Shown here piece by piece: positions 37,374 through 46,113 of a stretch of 64,000 bases of DNA. Every line of letters begins with the position of its first letter. Position 1 is the first letter of the stretch. The notes below the pieces were generated by a model, which saw only the letters and a list, made by a program, of their open reading frames with translations, had not been told where the DNA came from and made no database searches. A program made the translations under genes and the position numbers. The DNA comes from Lentzea fradiae. GTDB taxonomy: Bacteria > Actinomycetota > Actinomycetes > Mycobacteriales > Pseudonocardiaceae. The stretch is taken from assembly GCF_900100955.1 (NCBI RefSeq), contig NZ_FNCC01000004.1, forward strand, positions 434,001-498,000. The letters run 5' to 3'.

Positions 37374-37418
37374 TCCGGCAATGCCGTCCGTAACCTTCCG
37401 GCAATGCCGTCCGTAACC
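37374..37418. repeat. Perfect 22-bp tandem repeat
   Basis: Two identical 22-bp units at 37374-37395 and 37397-37418 (unit starts tccggcaatg, ends ccgtaacc), one base apart, just after the prmC stop. They could be paired protein-binding sites or a recent duplication. Confidence 0.8.
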
Positions 37419-37454
37419 CCTCTGCCCCGCTCGCAACTCTCTTTCGCGTTTCCC

Positions 37455-37510
37455 TTGCCGCACGCGGGGCCCTTTCGTACTGTCTCGGCGTACGCGGGGT
37501 CCCCGCGTAC
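37455..37510 (+). promoter_or_regulatory. Promoter-like sequence followed by a 21-bp palindrome
   Basis: TTGCCG (37455-37460) and TACTGT (37478-37483) with 17-bp spacing point rightward. The predicted start falls on a palindrome with arms gtacgcgggg (37490-37499) and ccccgcgtac (37501-37510) around one base. No plus-strand gene follows; the transcript would run antisense into the small motif protein gene. The palindrome could also be an operator or a terminator for prmC. Confidence 0.4.
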
Positions 37511-37605
37511 TAAAGCCACGTCACGCGGGGGAGGCGGGGACCGCTGGGCGGATGACACACGGGGGTGTGATGGGCAAAGGCGGAACGGCACCTCTGGCAC
37601 AGCGC

Positions 37606-37929
37606 TCAGAAGAGCGCGTCGAAGGCCCTCGCCAGGTCCTTCATCTGCTCGCCGACGCCGCGGTCGGCCAGCTCCTCCATCAGGTGGTGCGCGACGTCCC
37701 TGCTCGGCCTGGGCTTGCGCGCCTCCGCCCGCAGGTCGTCGACCGCCTCGATGGTCGCCGTCGGCGCCAGGGTCGCGCGCAGCTCGGCGCGCAGCTCGTC
37801 GAGCAGCCGCAGGACGGCGCTGACGTCCTGGATGCGTCCGATGTGGACGTTGCCGGTCCTGGCGGAGCCGCTGGTGCCCACGTTGCTGCCGATCACCGGT
37901 CCGCGGATCTCGAAGTTCCGTTCGTTCAT
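37606..37929 (-). CDS. Small protein with homotypic-motif-like N-terminus
   Basis: Protein of 107 residues. Residues 4-31 hold the motif GPVIxSNxxTxGxARTG (flanked by N..I before and ..I after), nearly the same as the C-terminus of the upstream membrane protein. The rest is a helical domain (AVLRLLDELRAELRATL, then ARKPRPSRDVAHHLMEEL). The ATG at 37929 overlaps the membrane-protein stop by 4 nt (ATGA), so both are made together. The short Gly/Asn-rich hydrophobic pattern resembles RHIM/BASS-type amyloid signalling motifs in being short, terminal and shared between neighbouring genes, but I cannot assign it to a named motif. It has no enzymatic residues and looks like an adaptor. Confidence 0.72.
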   Translation of the reverse strand: MNERNFEIRGPVIGSNVGTSGSARTGNVHIGRIQDVSAVLRLLDELRAELRATLAPTATIEAVDDLRAEARKPRPSRDVAHHLMEELADRGVGEQMKDLARAFDALF

Positions 37930-39656
37930 GAGCGTTCCTTGGCCTTGCGGATGGACGTGTCACCGGTGCGCGCCTTGCCGGCCGTGGCGATGTTGCTGGA
38001 GATCACCGGGCCGGTGATGTGCACGTTGTTGTTCGTCACCTGCATGGCCTGTTCCATGAACTCGGTGACCGAGATGCCCCTGCTCTCCAGGAACTCGCCC
38101 AGCGTCCGCAGCAGCCGCGACTCCAGCACCTTGATGTAGCGCTCGACGTCGGTGAGCTGGAAGTAGTTGTCGACCTCCTTCCTGCTGGCGAGCTCGCGCA
38201 GGCTGGTCTTGGCGCCGTAGCGCTCGGCGACGAACGTGCCCTCCGCCTGGTGGATGGGCGTCATCCAGCTGACCGCCGTCGCGAACCGCTTCGCGAGCGT
38301 CGCCGGGAACCTCACCAGGTCGGCGGCGGCCTCCAGCAGTGGTCGGCCCGACTGCTCCGGCAGCACGTCGATCTCGCGGTGGCGTTCCACGATCGGGTGC
38401 AGGATGCACGGAGTCCACTCGGCGTAGAGCATCTCGTCGTCGAGCCCGAACGTCAGGTAGGCCGACACGACGACGTCGCGGTCCCACGTCTCGACCTGGA
38501 ACGCGCGATAGTGGCGCATCCACTCCATCGGCCGGGACACCAGACCGTCCACGACGGACCTGTCGACGGTCGTGCGCGGCGAGTGGTCCCTGTCCGGCAG
38601 GACGATCCGCGCCGCCTCGTCGTCGATGTGGTCGACCAGCTCGACCGAGGAGACGACGACCTTGTCGCTCGTCCTGAGCTCCCGCAGCCGGTGGCCGGGC
38701 GAGAGCGAGGGCGACCTGCCCGTCTTCAGCAGCTCCGCGGTGAGGTGCTCGTACAGCTCGACCAGGGTGAACCCGGGCAGCGGCACGTCGGTCTTCGCGC
38801 CTCGGGCGGGCTTCAGCGGCAGCGCCATCGACCACGGCTCGAACATCGTCCCGGACCCGACGAACGGCCGGTAGCCGTGGTAGACGACCACCTGGGCCGC
38901 GTCCGGGTCGTCAGGTTCCTCGTCCTCGTCGACCGGGTACAGCGCGAGCGCTTCGACGTAGCTCGAGTGCCCGAGCCGCCGCAGTTTCCACTCGTTGCGC
39001 CAGAGCCCCTCCTCGCCCGCGCTCGTGCGGAAGTGCGTGCGGCGGAAGCTCTTCGTGACCAGCAGCCAGACGACGACCCGGTCGGCCAGCAGCACCGCGA
39101 AGAGCAGGATCACCGCGACGATCGTGATCGCGAGCCCGGCGTCGTAGCTCTCCGGCTCGTACTCCTCCCAGTAGTAGCTGCTGTACCTGTCGGCGGCGGC
39201 GAGATCTTCCGTGAACTTGTAGAGCACGAAGAACAGCGCGATGACGCTGGCGATCGTGCCGAGCGCGAGCGGTCCGCGCATGTGCGGCGGCAGGGCCTGC
39301 CGCGGCTTGCGCTCGAACGCCGGCCGCGCCGAGGTGGCGAGCGCCGCGCCCACCGCGACCAGGAACCACGCCCCGAGGAACGTTCCGCTTCCGGCGAAGA
39401 GCGCCACCACCGCCAGCACCAGCGCCAGCGAGTCGCGCACCTTGCGCCGCGTGCGCGCCGCCACCGCCTCCCGCAGCACCGCGCCGGCGTTGACGCCCGG
39501 CGAGCGGGGAATCGACCGGGTCGCCTCCACGAGGTACTCGCGAATGGCCGAGTCCGCGAACTCCTCGTCGCGGTGAGCGGCTCCGCAGAGGAAGCGCGTT
39601 GTGTCGTCGCGTAACTTCGGAACTGCCTTTCCTGTCGCTTCCGGCGGAGTTGACAT
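37926..39656 (-). CDS. Membrane protein with C-terminal shared signalling motif
   Basis: Protein of 576 residues. The N-terminal ~70 residues form a cytoplasmic helical segment (RDDTTRFLCGAAHRDEEFA). Hydrophobic segments follow at ~75-110 (SLALVLAVVALFAGSGTFLG), ~130-150 (LALGTIASVIALFFVLY) and ~172-200 (AGLAITIVAVILLFAVLLAD). A large soluble domain extends from ~205 to ~535, with VVVYHGYRPFVGSGTMFEPW and HREIDVLPEQSGRPLLEAA. The last ~35 residues are NVHIT-GPVISSNIATAGKARTG-D, matching the small partner at 15 of 28 positions. I recognise no named family. The ATG at 39656 is chosen over the GTG at 39668. It is divergent from the TIR gene with 175 bp between, suggesting joint control. Confidence 0.72.
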   Translation of the reverse strand: MSTPPEATGKAVPKLRDDTTRFLCGAAHRDEEFADSAIREYLVEATRSIPRSPGVNAGAVLREAVAARTRRKVRDSLALVLAVVALFAGSGTFLGAWFLVAVGAALATSARPAFERKPRQALPPHMRGPLALGTIASVIALFFVLYKFTEDLAAADRYSSYYWEEYEPESYDAGLAITIVAVILLFAVLLADRVVVWLLVTKSFRRTHFRTSAGEEGLWRNEWKLRRLGHSSYVEALALYPVDEDEEPDDPDAAQVVVYHGYRPFVGSGTMFEPWSMALPLKPARGAKTDVPLPGFTLVELYEHLTAELLKTGRSPSLSPGHRLRELRTSDKVVVSSVELVDHIDDEAARIVLPDRDHSPRTTVDRSVVDGLVSRPMEWMRHYRAFQVETWDRDVVVSAYLTFGLDDEMLYAEWTPCILHPIVERHREIDVLPEQSGRPLLEAAADLVRFPATLAKRFATAVSWMTPIHQAEGTFVAERYGAKTSLRELASRKEVDNYFQLTDVERYIKVLESRLLRTLGEFLESRGISVTEFMEQAMQVTNNNVHITGPVISSNIATAGKARTGDTSIRKAKERS

Positions 39657-39831
39657 TGTCCTGTCCACTTTCTGTCATTGAATTAAGCGACGGGTGTCTG
39701 TGCTGGTCACGGACGTGCTGAGACAGCGGACAACGCATATTTCACCCTATCGGTGGCACAATAACGGTGCCAGCTCGGAATGGGGTGCGAATGCCGGAAC
39801 AGCGAATTGTCAATGCGCCGAACGAGGGCAG

Positions 39832-40779
39832 ATGACGCCCTTCCCGGACGCTCCGCCGATCCGCCTCTTCCTCAGCTACGCGCGGCAGGACGACGTGGTG
39901 ATGGACTTCGTCGGCCCGTTCGCCGAGTCGCTGCGGCACTACGCCCACGCCGACCGCGGCCGGGCGCTGGAGGTGTTCCTCGACCGCGACCAGATCGGCT
40001 GGGGCGACCTCGTGCAGCCGGTCCTGCGCGCGGCGGTGCGCGGCGCCACCGCGTTCGTCCCCGTGCTGACCCGCCGCTACTTCGACCGCCCGTACTGCCG
40101 CGAAGAGCTGTTCCTGTTCCACAACCAGGCCGTCGTCGACGGCGTGCGCGGCCTGCTCCTGCCGGTCGTGCTGCTGGGCGAGGACTTCCTCACCGAGGAC
40201 AACGAGGACCTGGCCGTCCGGATCGTGCGCGAACGCCAGCACCGCAGCGTCCGCGAAGCGTGGCTGGAGGGTCCGGGCTCACCGGCGTGGCGACGCACGA
40301 TGGTGGCGCTGGCGTCCGAGGTGGTCGACGCCGTCGAGGCGGCCGAGCAGGCGCTGGCGGCCGGCACCCCCGCCGCCCCCGCCGACGCCGCCGGTGAGCT
40401 GGACCGGTTCTCGGCGGACGTCTCCCGCATGGCCGAGGTCGCGGGCGCCGTCGTCGCGGAGTTCCGGACCCGGCTCGGCGACTGGTCCGGTCTGCTCGCG
40501 GCGGCCACCCGGCTGCGGGACGCCGGTCGCGCGTTCGAACGCCGCGCCTTCGAGGTGGACCGGGTCCTGCGCGTGACCGGTGCGTCGTGGGCGTTCCCGC
40601 CGGAGCTCGACGACGTGCTCCCCGGAGTGGAGGCGTTGCTGGCGAGCACCCACCGCCTGGAGGTCTCCGACGTGCCCGCCCGCCGCACGATGGCGGTGTT
40701 CCGGGAAGGGCTCGTCGCGCTGCGCAGCGGCACGCGGGTCGTCCAGACGTGGCCGGAGTTGCCAAAACCTGGTCAATAA
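39832..40779 (+). CDS. TIR-domain protein
   Basis: Protein of 315 residues. Residues ~8-150 are a TIR domain: box 1 IRLFLSYARQDDVV, the EVFLDRDQIGWGD segment, and VPVLTRRYFDRPYCREELFL with the putative NADase glutamate E91 or E92. VVLLGEDFLTEDN follows. Residues ~165-315 are helical (SADVSRMAEVAGAVVAEFRT, then DDVLPGVEALLASTHRLEV) with no recognised domain; this part may sense a signal. Bacterial TIR domains cleave NAD+ or make signalling nucleotides in defence, and the retained Glu suggests activity. The ATG at 39832 follows gaacgagggcag; the frame is open to 39694 but that segment has no coding look. It is followed by a large hairpin. Confidence 0.85.
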   Translation: MTPFPDAPPIRLFLSYARQDDVVMDFVGPFAESLRHYAHADRGRALEVFLDRDQIGWGDLVQPVLRAAVRGATAFVPVLTRRYFDRPYCREELFLFHNQAVVDGVRGLLLPVVLLGEDFLTEDNEDLAVRIVRERQHRSVREAWLEGPGSPAWRRTMVALASEVVDAVEAAEQALAAGTPAAPADAAGELDRFSADVSRMAEVAGAVVAEFRTRLGDWSGLLAAATRLRDAGRAFERRAFEVDRVLRVTGASWAFPPELDDVLPGVEALLASTHRLEVSDVPARRTMAVFREGLVALRSGTRVVQTWPELPKPGQ

Positions 40780-40835
40780 CGCGACGTCAGAAGGTTTTCA
40801 GGGCCGAACGGACGTAAGTTCTGCTGCGGGGAGGG

Positions 40836-40884
40836 CACGCGGTCACGCGCCCGGAGGAACCGTCGCCTCGCGCGTGACCGCGTG
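40836..40884 (+). terminator. Large hairpin after the TIR gene
   Basis: cacgcggtcacgcg (40836-40849) pairs perfectly with cgcgtgaccgcgtg (40871-40884) over 14 bp with a 21-nt loop. It has no T-tract. It lies between the TIR gene and the tsaC promoter. Confidence 0.6.
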
Positions 40885-40972
40885 TGCGGCCGGTCCGGGG
40901 AGCGGACCCGTTCGGAGGGCACATCGCGGGCCTTGCGCCACCCGCCGGGGACGGCTGGCTAGGCTCAGCGAG

Positions 40973-41623
40973 GTGAGCACGGTCTACGACTGCAGCGAAC
41001 CGGACAACCGCGCGGCGGGACTCGCCGCGGCAGCCGGCGCGGTGCGCAGCGGGCGCCTCGTCGTCCTGCCGACCGACACCGTCTACGGGCTCGGCTGCGA
41101 CGCGTTCGACGCCGAAGCCGTCCGGAGTCTTCTCGCCGCCAAGGGCCGCGGGCCCGACATGCCGGTGCCGGTGCTGGTCGGCTCCTGGACCACCATCGAC
41201 GGGCTGGTCCTGAGCGTCCCCCGCCAGGCGCGGGCGCTCATCGAGGCGTTCTGGCCCGGCGGGCTGAGCATCGTGCTGCCGCACGCGCCCAGCCTCGCGT
41301 GGGACCTCGGGCAGACCCGCGGCACGGTCATGCTGCGCATGCCGCTGCACCCGGTCGCGCTCGAGCTGCTGCGCGACGTCGGCCCGATGGCCGTGTCCAG
41401 CGCGAACAAGACGGGGCACCCGCCCGCCGCCAGCGCGCGGGAGGCGCTCGACCAGCTCGGCGACGCCGTGCCGGTGTACCTCGACGGAGGGCTCAGCGGG
41501 GAGAACATCCCCTCGACCATCGTCGACCTCACCGGCCCCGACGCGGTGATCCTGCGCGAGGGCGCGGTCAGCGGAGCCGAGGTCAACGAGGTGCTCGGTG
41601 TCGAGGTGGACGTCGCGCGCTGA
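40973..41623 (+). CDS. tsaC: Threonylcarbamoyl-AMP synthase (YrdC/Sua5 domain)
   Basis: Protein of 216 residues making threonylcarbamoyl-AMP from Thr, bicarbonate and ATP for the t6A37 modification of tRNAs reading ANN codons. YrdC motifs: GRLVVLPTDTVYGLGCDAFD at the start, KGRGPDMPVPVLVG, FWPGGLSIVLPHA, VMLRMPLHPVALELL and the nucleotide-site SSANKTGHPPA. Short TsaC-type without the Sua5 C-terminal domain. The GTG at 40973 lies 7 nt after TAGGCT (40960-40965), with no Shine-Dalgarno, so the mRNA is probably leaderless. It is Rv1301-like and heads the conserved tsaC-wecA-atpI-atp block. Confidence 0.94.
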   Translation: MSTVYDCSEPDNRAAGLAAAAGAVRSGRLVVLPTDTVYGLGCDAFDAEAVRSLLAAKGRGPDMPVPVLVGSWTTIDGLVLSVPRQARALIEAFWPGGLSIVLPHAPSLAWDLGQTRGTVMLRMPLHPVALELLRDVGPMAVSSANKTGHPPAASAREALDQLGDAVPVYLDGGLSGENIPSTIVDLTGPDAVILREGAVSGAEVNEVLGVEVDVAR

Positions 41624-41750
41624 GGCGCGGCTGCCAGAATTGATCATGACGCCGCGAGTACCGTGGCGAGCACCCCGACCGACCCCGAAATGATCCAACC
41701 CCCGAATGATTGGTAGGCCCGTGGGGCCCGCATCCTCGTTCGTCCTTCCC

Positions 41751-42860
41751 GTGCGCGAGTACCTGCTCGTCGCGCTGATCGCCGCCGTCGTCACGTTCCT
41801 GCTCGTCGGGCTGGTGCGCGCGATGGCGTTCCGGCTCGGTGCGGTGGCCTACCCGCGGCAGCGCGACGTGCACGTGCAGCCCATGCCCCGCATGGGCGGC
41901 GTCGCCATCTACGGCGGCGTGCTGTGCGGCATGTTCGTGGCGCACCAGCTGCCGGTGCTGCGGGCGGCGTTCGACTTCTCCAACGACCCGTACGGCGTGA
42001 TCGTCGCCGGCGGTGTCATCGTGCTCGTGGGCGCGATCGACGACAGGTTCGAGCTCGACTCGCTCACCAAGCTCGCGGGACAGGTCACCGCGGCGGGCAT
42101 CCTCGTGCTGTTCGGCCTCCAGTGGATGATCGCGTGGGTGCCGTGGGACGGCGGCGCGACCATCTCGCTCGACCAGAACCAGGGCGCGCTGCTGACCGTG
42201 CTGCTCGCGGTCACCATGATCAACGCGATGAACTTCGTCGACGGCCTCGACGGCCTGGCCGCCGGCATCGGGCTCATCGCCGCCGCCGCCACCTGCGCGT
42301 TCTCGATCGGGCTGCTGGTCGAGCGGCAGGGCGCGGTCGAGGCGTACCCGCCCGCGCTGATCGCCGCCGCGCTCGCGGGCGCCTGCCTGGGGTTCCTGCC
42401 GCACAACTTCAACCCCGCGCGCATCTTCATGGGCGACTCGGGGTCCATGCTCATCGGCCTCATGCTCGCCGCCGCCACGACCAGCGCCTCCGGCAAGATC
42501 AACCAGGCCACCGGCAGCGCCGCGGACCTGCTCGGTCTGCTCTCGCCGCTGATCGTCGTCGCCGCCGTGCTGTTCGTGCCGCTGCTCGACCTGCTGATGG
42601 CCATCATCCGGCGCACCCGGCGCGGCGAGAGCCCGTTCTCGCCGGACAAGATGCACCTGCACCACCGGCTGCTGGAGATCGGCCACTCGCAGCGCCGCGC
42701 CGTGCTGCTCATCTACCTGTGGGCGGGCGTGCTGGCGTTCGGCGCGGTGGCGCTGACGTTGTTCGACCCGGTCATCGTGGCGACCTGTTTCGTCATCGGT
42801 CTGGTCGTGACGTTCGTGGTCTCGGTCATCCCGCGGTTGCGCGAAGCGCGCAAGCCGTGA
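41751..42860 (+). CDS. wecA: Undecaprenyl/decaprenyl-phosphate GlcNAc-1-phosphate transferase
   Basis: Polytopic enzyme of 369 residues (about 11 membrane helices) of the MraY/WecA superfamily. It transfers GlcNAc-1-P from UDP-GlcNAc to polyprenyl phosphate, starting the linkage unit of arabinogalactan or other cell-wall polymers. Landmarks: PMPRMGGVAIYGG, the Asp pair of GAIDDRFELD, NAMNFVDGLDGLAAG, ARIFMGDSGSMLIG and the His-rich loop KMHLHHRLLEIGHSQRRAV. The GTG at 41751 (MREYLLV start, typical of actinobacterial relatives) is chosen; the ATG at 41706 or GTG at 41721 are in frame. It sits between tsaC and atpI, as in mycobacteria. Confidence 0.92.
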   Translation: MREYLLVALIAAVVTFLLVGLVRAMAFRLGAVAYPRQRDVHVQPMPRMGGVAIYGGVLCGMFVAHQLPVLRAAFDFSNDPYGVIVAGGVIVLVGAIDDRFELDSLTKLAGQVTAAGILVLFGLQWMIAWVPWDGGATISLDQNQGALLTVLLAVTMINAMNFVDGLDGLAAGIGLIAAAATCAFSIGLLVERQGAVEAYPPALIAAALAGACLGFLPHNFNPARIFMGDSGSMLIGLMLAAATTSASGKINQATGSAADLLGLLSPLIVVAAVLFVPLLDLLMAIIRRTRRGESPFSPDKMHLHHRLLEIGHSQRRAVLLIYLWAGVLAFGAVALTLFDPVIVATCFVIGLVVTFVVSVIPRLREARKP

Positions 42861-42966
42861 CCCGGTGACACCGGAATGACCGGCGCGGTGTGTTCCAGGT
42901 CGCTTTAACCGCCGTTAACCGGGGCTGCCTGCGAGAACCCCGAAGTCGGCCCCTAAACTCCGAGTC

Positions 42967-43413
42967 ATGAGCGACGCGGACAAGGCCGTCACGCACGAGC
43001 TGACCGTCCAGCGACTCGCCGGGGAAATGTTCCGCGAGGCCGCGTGGGCCGCGCTCGGCACCTTTGTCCTCGGCGTGGTCGTGTCAACGGTGATCTGGGG
43101 GACCGAGGGTCTCGCCGGGTCGTTGATCGGTGGTGCGATCGCCATCGGCTCGAGCCTCGCCACGCTGTTGTTGATGCGCAAGACGGCGGCGCTCGACCCG
43201 ATGTTCGTGATGGTCGCCGCACTCGGCGGATTCATGGGCAAGCTGATCGTCCTGCTGGCAGCGGTGATCCTGCTGCGCAACCAGGACTGGCTCGAACCCA
43301 AGGCGCTCGGAATCACGCTGGTGGCGACTGTTCTCGTCACGTCGTTCCTGGAGGCCAGGGCCTCGAAGCGCAGTCGCAGCCAGATGGTCGTCCCCGCCTC
43401 AGAAGGCGCCTAG
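42967..43413 (+). CDS. atpI: AtpI-like membrane protein of the ATP synthase cluster
   Basis: Protein of 148 residues with four hydrophobic segments (WAALGTFVLGVVVSTVIWG, GSLIGGAIAIGSSLATLLL, MFVMVAALGGFMGKLIVLLA, LGITLVATVLVTSFLEA). It is Rv1303-like, in the place of atpI, and probably helps F0 assembly as AtpI does for the c-ring. TAAACT at 42954-42959 lies 7 nt before the ATG with no Shine-Dalgarno, suggesting a leaderless transcript starting here. About 150 bp separate it from atpB. Confidence 0.82.
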   Translation: MSDADKAVTHELTVQRLAGEMFREAAWAALGTFVLGVVVSTVIWGTEGLAGSLIGGAIAIGSSLATLLLMRKTAALDPMFVMVAALGGFMGKLIVLLAAVILLRNQDWLEPKALGITLVATVLVTSFLEARASKRSRSQMVVPASEGA

Positions 43414-43562
43414 ACCTGCTGATATGGTCCGCGCAGGCCAGGGACACCCGAAGGCAGGGGTGCCTCTGGCAGTCGCTTGCGGACCGTAAGGTACGTTAAG
43501 TCCAGATCGTGACGATTCCCCCGGCGGAGTGAACGCCGGCCGGGAGAACCGGAAGGAACACA

Positions 43563-44339
43563 GTGACCAAGTTGCTGGCTTCGGGGAGTGAGTTCGTAGC
43601 TCCGGGTGTGAAGGACTTCTTCCTCCCGCCGATCTTCGGCTCGGTCACGAAGCCGATGGTTCTCCTGGTGCTGTCGATCTTGATCATCGGCGCCTTCTTC
43701 ATCGCGGCGACCCGCAACCTCAAGGTCGTTCCCGGGAAGTTCCAGTTCGCCGCCGAGTCGCTTTACGACTTCGGGCGCAACAACATCGCGCGTGAGCAGA
43801 TCGGCGCGAAGGACTTCAAGCCCTTCATCCCGCTGATCCTCACCATCTTCACCTTCATCCTCGTGAACAACCTGTTCGGGCTCATCCCGATCATCCAGTT
43901 CCCGACGATGTCGCACATCGGCTTCCCGCTCGCCGTCTCGTTGCTCGTCGTTTACCCGGTCTACCACTTCGTCGGGTTCAAGCGGCACGGCTTCGTGGGC
44001 TACCTGAAGCACCAGACGGTTCCGCCGGGCGCGCCCTGGTTCGTGCTCCCGCTGCTGATCCCGATCGAGTTCTTCCAGAAGTTCATCCTGAACCCGCTCA
44101 CGCTGGCGATCCGAGTCTTCGCGGCCATGTTCGCGGGTCACCTCCTGCTGCTGGTGTTCACCCTGGCCGGTGAGTTCCTGCTGCTCAACGGCGGGCTGAC
44201 CGTCATCGTGGCGCCGGTGTCCTTCGCCTTCGCCATCGCGCTGACCTTCCTGGAGGCACTGATCATGTGCCTGCAGGCGTACATCTTCGCGCTGCTGTCT
44301 GCCAGCTACATCGGCATGGCGCTGGCAGAAGAGCACTGA
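43563..44339 (+). CDS. atpB: ATP synthase F0 subunit a
   Basis: Membrane subunit of 258 residues forming the proton half-channels beside the c-ring. The essential Arg is in LTLAIRVFAAMFAGHLLLL; the C-terminal helix reads LEALIMCLQAYIFALLSASY. GTG start after ggaaggaaca. It starts the main atp operon; the preceding 149 bp contain a TTGCGG and TACGTT/TAAGTC elements and a small ggcagg hairpin, but no promoter with standard spacing could be fixed. Confidence 0.97.
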   Translation: MTKLLASGSEFVAPGVKDFFLPPIFGSVTKPMVLLVLSILIIGAFFIAATRNLKVVPGKFQFAAESLYDFGRNNIAREQIGAKDFKPFIPLILTIFTFILVNNLFGLIPIIQFPTMSHIGFPLAVSLLVVYPVYHFVGFKRHGFVGYLKHQTVPPGAPWFVLPLLIPIEFFQKFILNPLTLAIRVFAAMFAGHLLLLVFTLAGEFLLLNGGLTVIVAPVSFAFAIALTFLEALIMCLQAYIFALLSASYIGMALAEEH

Positions 44340-44343
44340 GTAA

Positions 44344-44652
<309 letters not shown>

Positions 44653-44681
44653 CCTAACCCTTCAACGCGTTAGGAGACGTC

Positions 44682-45230
44682 GTGTACGACACCCTGATCC
44701 TGGCTGCGGGGGACGAGGTCAACCCTGTCATTCCGCACACCTCGGAGATCATCCTCGGTCTCGTCGCGTTCCTGCTCCTCTTCTTCGTCATCAAGAAGTT
44801 CGTGTCACCGCGCTTCGAGGCGCTGTACGCGGAGCGGACGGCCAAGATCGAGGGTGGCATCGAGAAGGCGGAGCAGGCTCAGGCCGATGCTCAGCGCACT
44901 CTCGAGCAGTACAAGGAGCAGCTGGCCGAGGCTCGCGCCGAGGCCGCCCGCATCCGCGACGACGCGCGGGCCGAGGGCCTGCAGATCGTCGAGGAGATGC
45001 GCGAGCAGGCGCAGGCCGAGTCCGCGCGCATCATCGCGCAGGGCCAGCACCAGCTCGACGCTCAGCGCGCCCAGATCGTCGCCGAGCTGCGCGCCGACCT
45101 CGGCCGCACCGCCGTCGAGCTGGCGAGCAAGGTCGTGGGCGAGTCCCTGGAGGACGAGTCCCGCCGCCGCGGCACCGTCGACCGCTTCCTCAACGAGCTG
45201 GACGCCGTCGCGGCGCCCGCGGGCAAGTAG
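44682..45230 (+). CDS. atpF: ATP synthase F0 subunit b
   Basis: Peripheral-stalk subunit of 182 residues. It has one N-terminal membrane helix (EIILGLVAFLLLFFVIKKF) and a long charged coiled coil (EKAEQAQADAQRTLEQYKEQ onward) that binds the delta subunit. GTG start after aggagacgtc. Ten nt separate it from atpH. Confidence 0.96.
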   Translation: MYDTLILAAGDEVNPVIPHTSEIILGLVAFLLLFFVIKKFVSPRFEALYAERTAKIEGGIEKAEQAQADAQRTLEQYKEQLAEARAEAARIRDDARAEGLQIVEEMREQAQAESARIIAQGQHQLDAQRAQIVAELRADLGRTAVELASKVVGESLEDESRRRGTVDRFLNELDAVAAPAGK

Positions 45231-45239
45231 AGGCAGCCG

Positions 45240-46067
45240 ATGACGTTGCATGCCGCAAGTCGTGAAGCTCTGGCAGCCGCGGAACTGCGGCTGCTGGAGC
45301 TGGCCGACGCCACCACGTCGACGGACGACCTCGCCAAGCTCGGCGAGGAGCTCTTCTCCGTGCTCGACCTGCTGGTCGCGCAGCGCTCGCTGCGCGGCGC
45401 GCTCGCCGACGCCTCCTCCGAGGCGGGCGGTCGTGAGCAGCTGGTCCGCGGCCTGTTCGCGGGCAAGGTGGGCGACGCGACCCTGCAGGTCCTCGTCGCC
45501 GTCGTGACCGCGCGCTGGTCCAGCCCGCGCGAGCTCGTCGACGGTGTCGAGTCGCTCGCCCGCACCGCTCTGCTGGTGCGCGCCGAGCGCGCCGGTCAGC
45601 TCGACTCGACCGAGGACGAGCTGTTCCGGCTCGGCCGCATCGTCGCCGGGTCGAACGAGCTCGAGCTGTTGCTGGCGGACCCCGCCGGCGACACCGCGGG
45701 CAAGGTCGCACTGGTCGACTCCCTCATCCAGGGGAAGGTCAGCCCGGTCACCAAGACGCTCGTCGACCAGCTGGTCCGCAACCCCCGCGGGATGCGCGTG
45801 GCGGACGGGCTCTCCGAGCTCGCCGACCTGGCGGCCAAGCGCCGTCAGCGGTCCGTCGCGCACGTGAAGTCCGCGGTGGAGCTGACCGCCGAGCAGATCG
45901 ACCGCTTGACCGCGACGCTGACCACGATCTACTCGCGCCCGATCGCGCTGCACGTGGAGGTCGACCCCTCGCTGGGTGGCGGCCTCTCGATCAAGATCGG
46001 CGACGAGATCATCGACGGAAGCATCGCCGGCCGGTTGGCGGCACTGCGCCGCAATCTCGCCAGCTAG
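45240..46067 (+). CDS. atpH: ATP synthase F1 subunit delta
   Basis: Protein of 275 residues, the longer actinobacterial form (E. coli delta is 177). Here the OSCP/delta fold is preceded by ~90 residues of extra helices (REALAAAELRLLELADATTS). The C-terminal signature is RPIALHVEVDPSLGGGLSIKIGDEIIDGSIAGRL. It couples the b-subunit stalk to the F1 head. The ATG at 45240 is used; there is only a weak gagg upstream, and translational coupling to atpF is likely. Unlike in mycobacteria, it is not fused to a b-like domain. Confidence 0.95.
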   Translation: MTLHAASREALAAAELRLLELADATTSTDDLAKLGEELFSVLDLLVAQRSLRGALADASSEAGGREQLVRGLFAGKVGDATLQVLVAVVTARWSSPRELVDGVESLARTALLVRAERAGQLDSTEDELFRLGRIVAGSNELELLLADPAGDTAGKVALVDSLIQGKVSPVTKTLVDQLVRNPRGMRVADGLSELADLAAKRRQRSVAHVKSAVELTAEQIDRLTATLTTIYSRPIALHVEVDPSLGGGLSIKIGDEIIDGSIAGRLAALRRNLAS

Positions 46068-46113
46068 CCCCCGAGCCATTTCCCAGAAACGTTGAAGTGA
46101 GAGCAGGAACGAC

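Noticed and set aside
37552-38139. Plus-strand frame after the palindrome, opposite the TIR-module adaptor
   Set aside because: No Shine-Dalgarno, no family likeness, and composition of an antisense shadow. The promoter-like sequence is kept only as a possible antisense RNA start.
43414-43562. Dedicated atpB promoter
   Set aside because: TTGCGG and TACGTT/TAAGTC elements are present but at 9-14 bp spacing; not supportable as one promoter.
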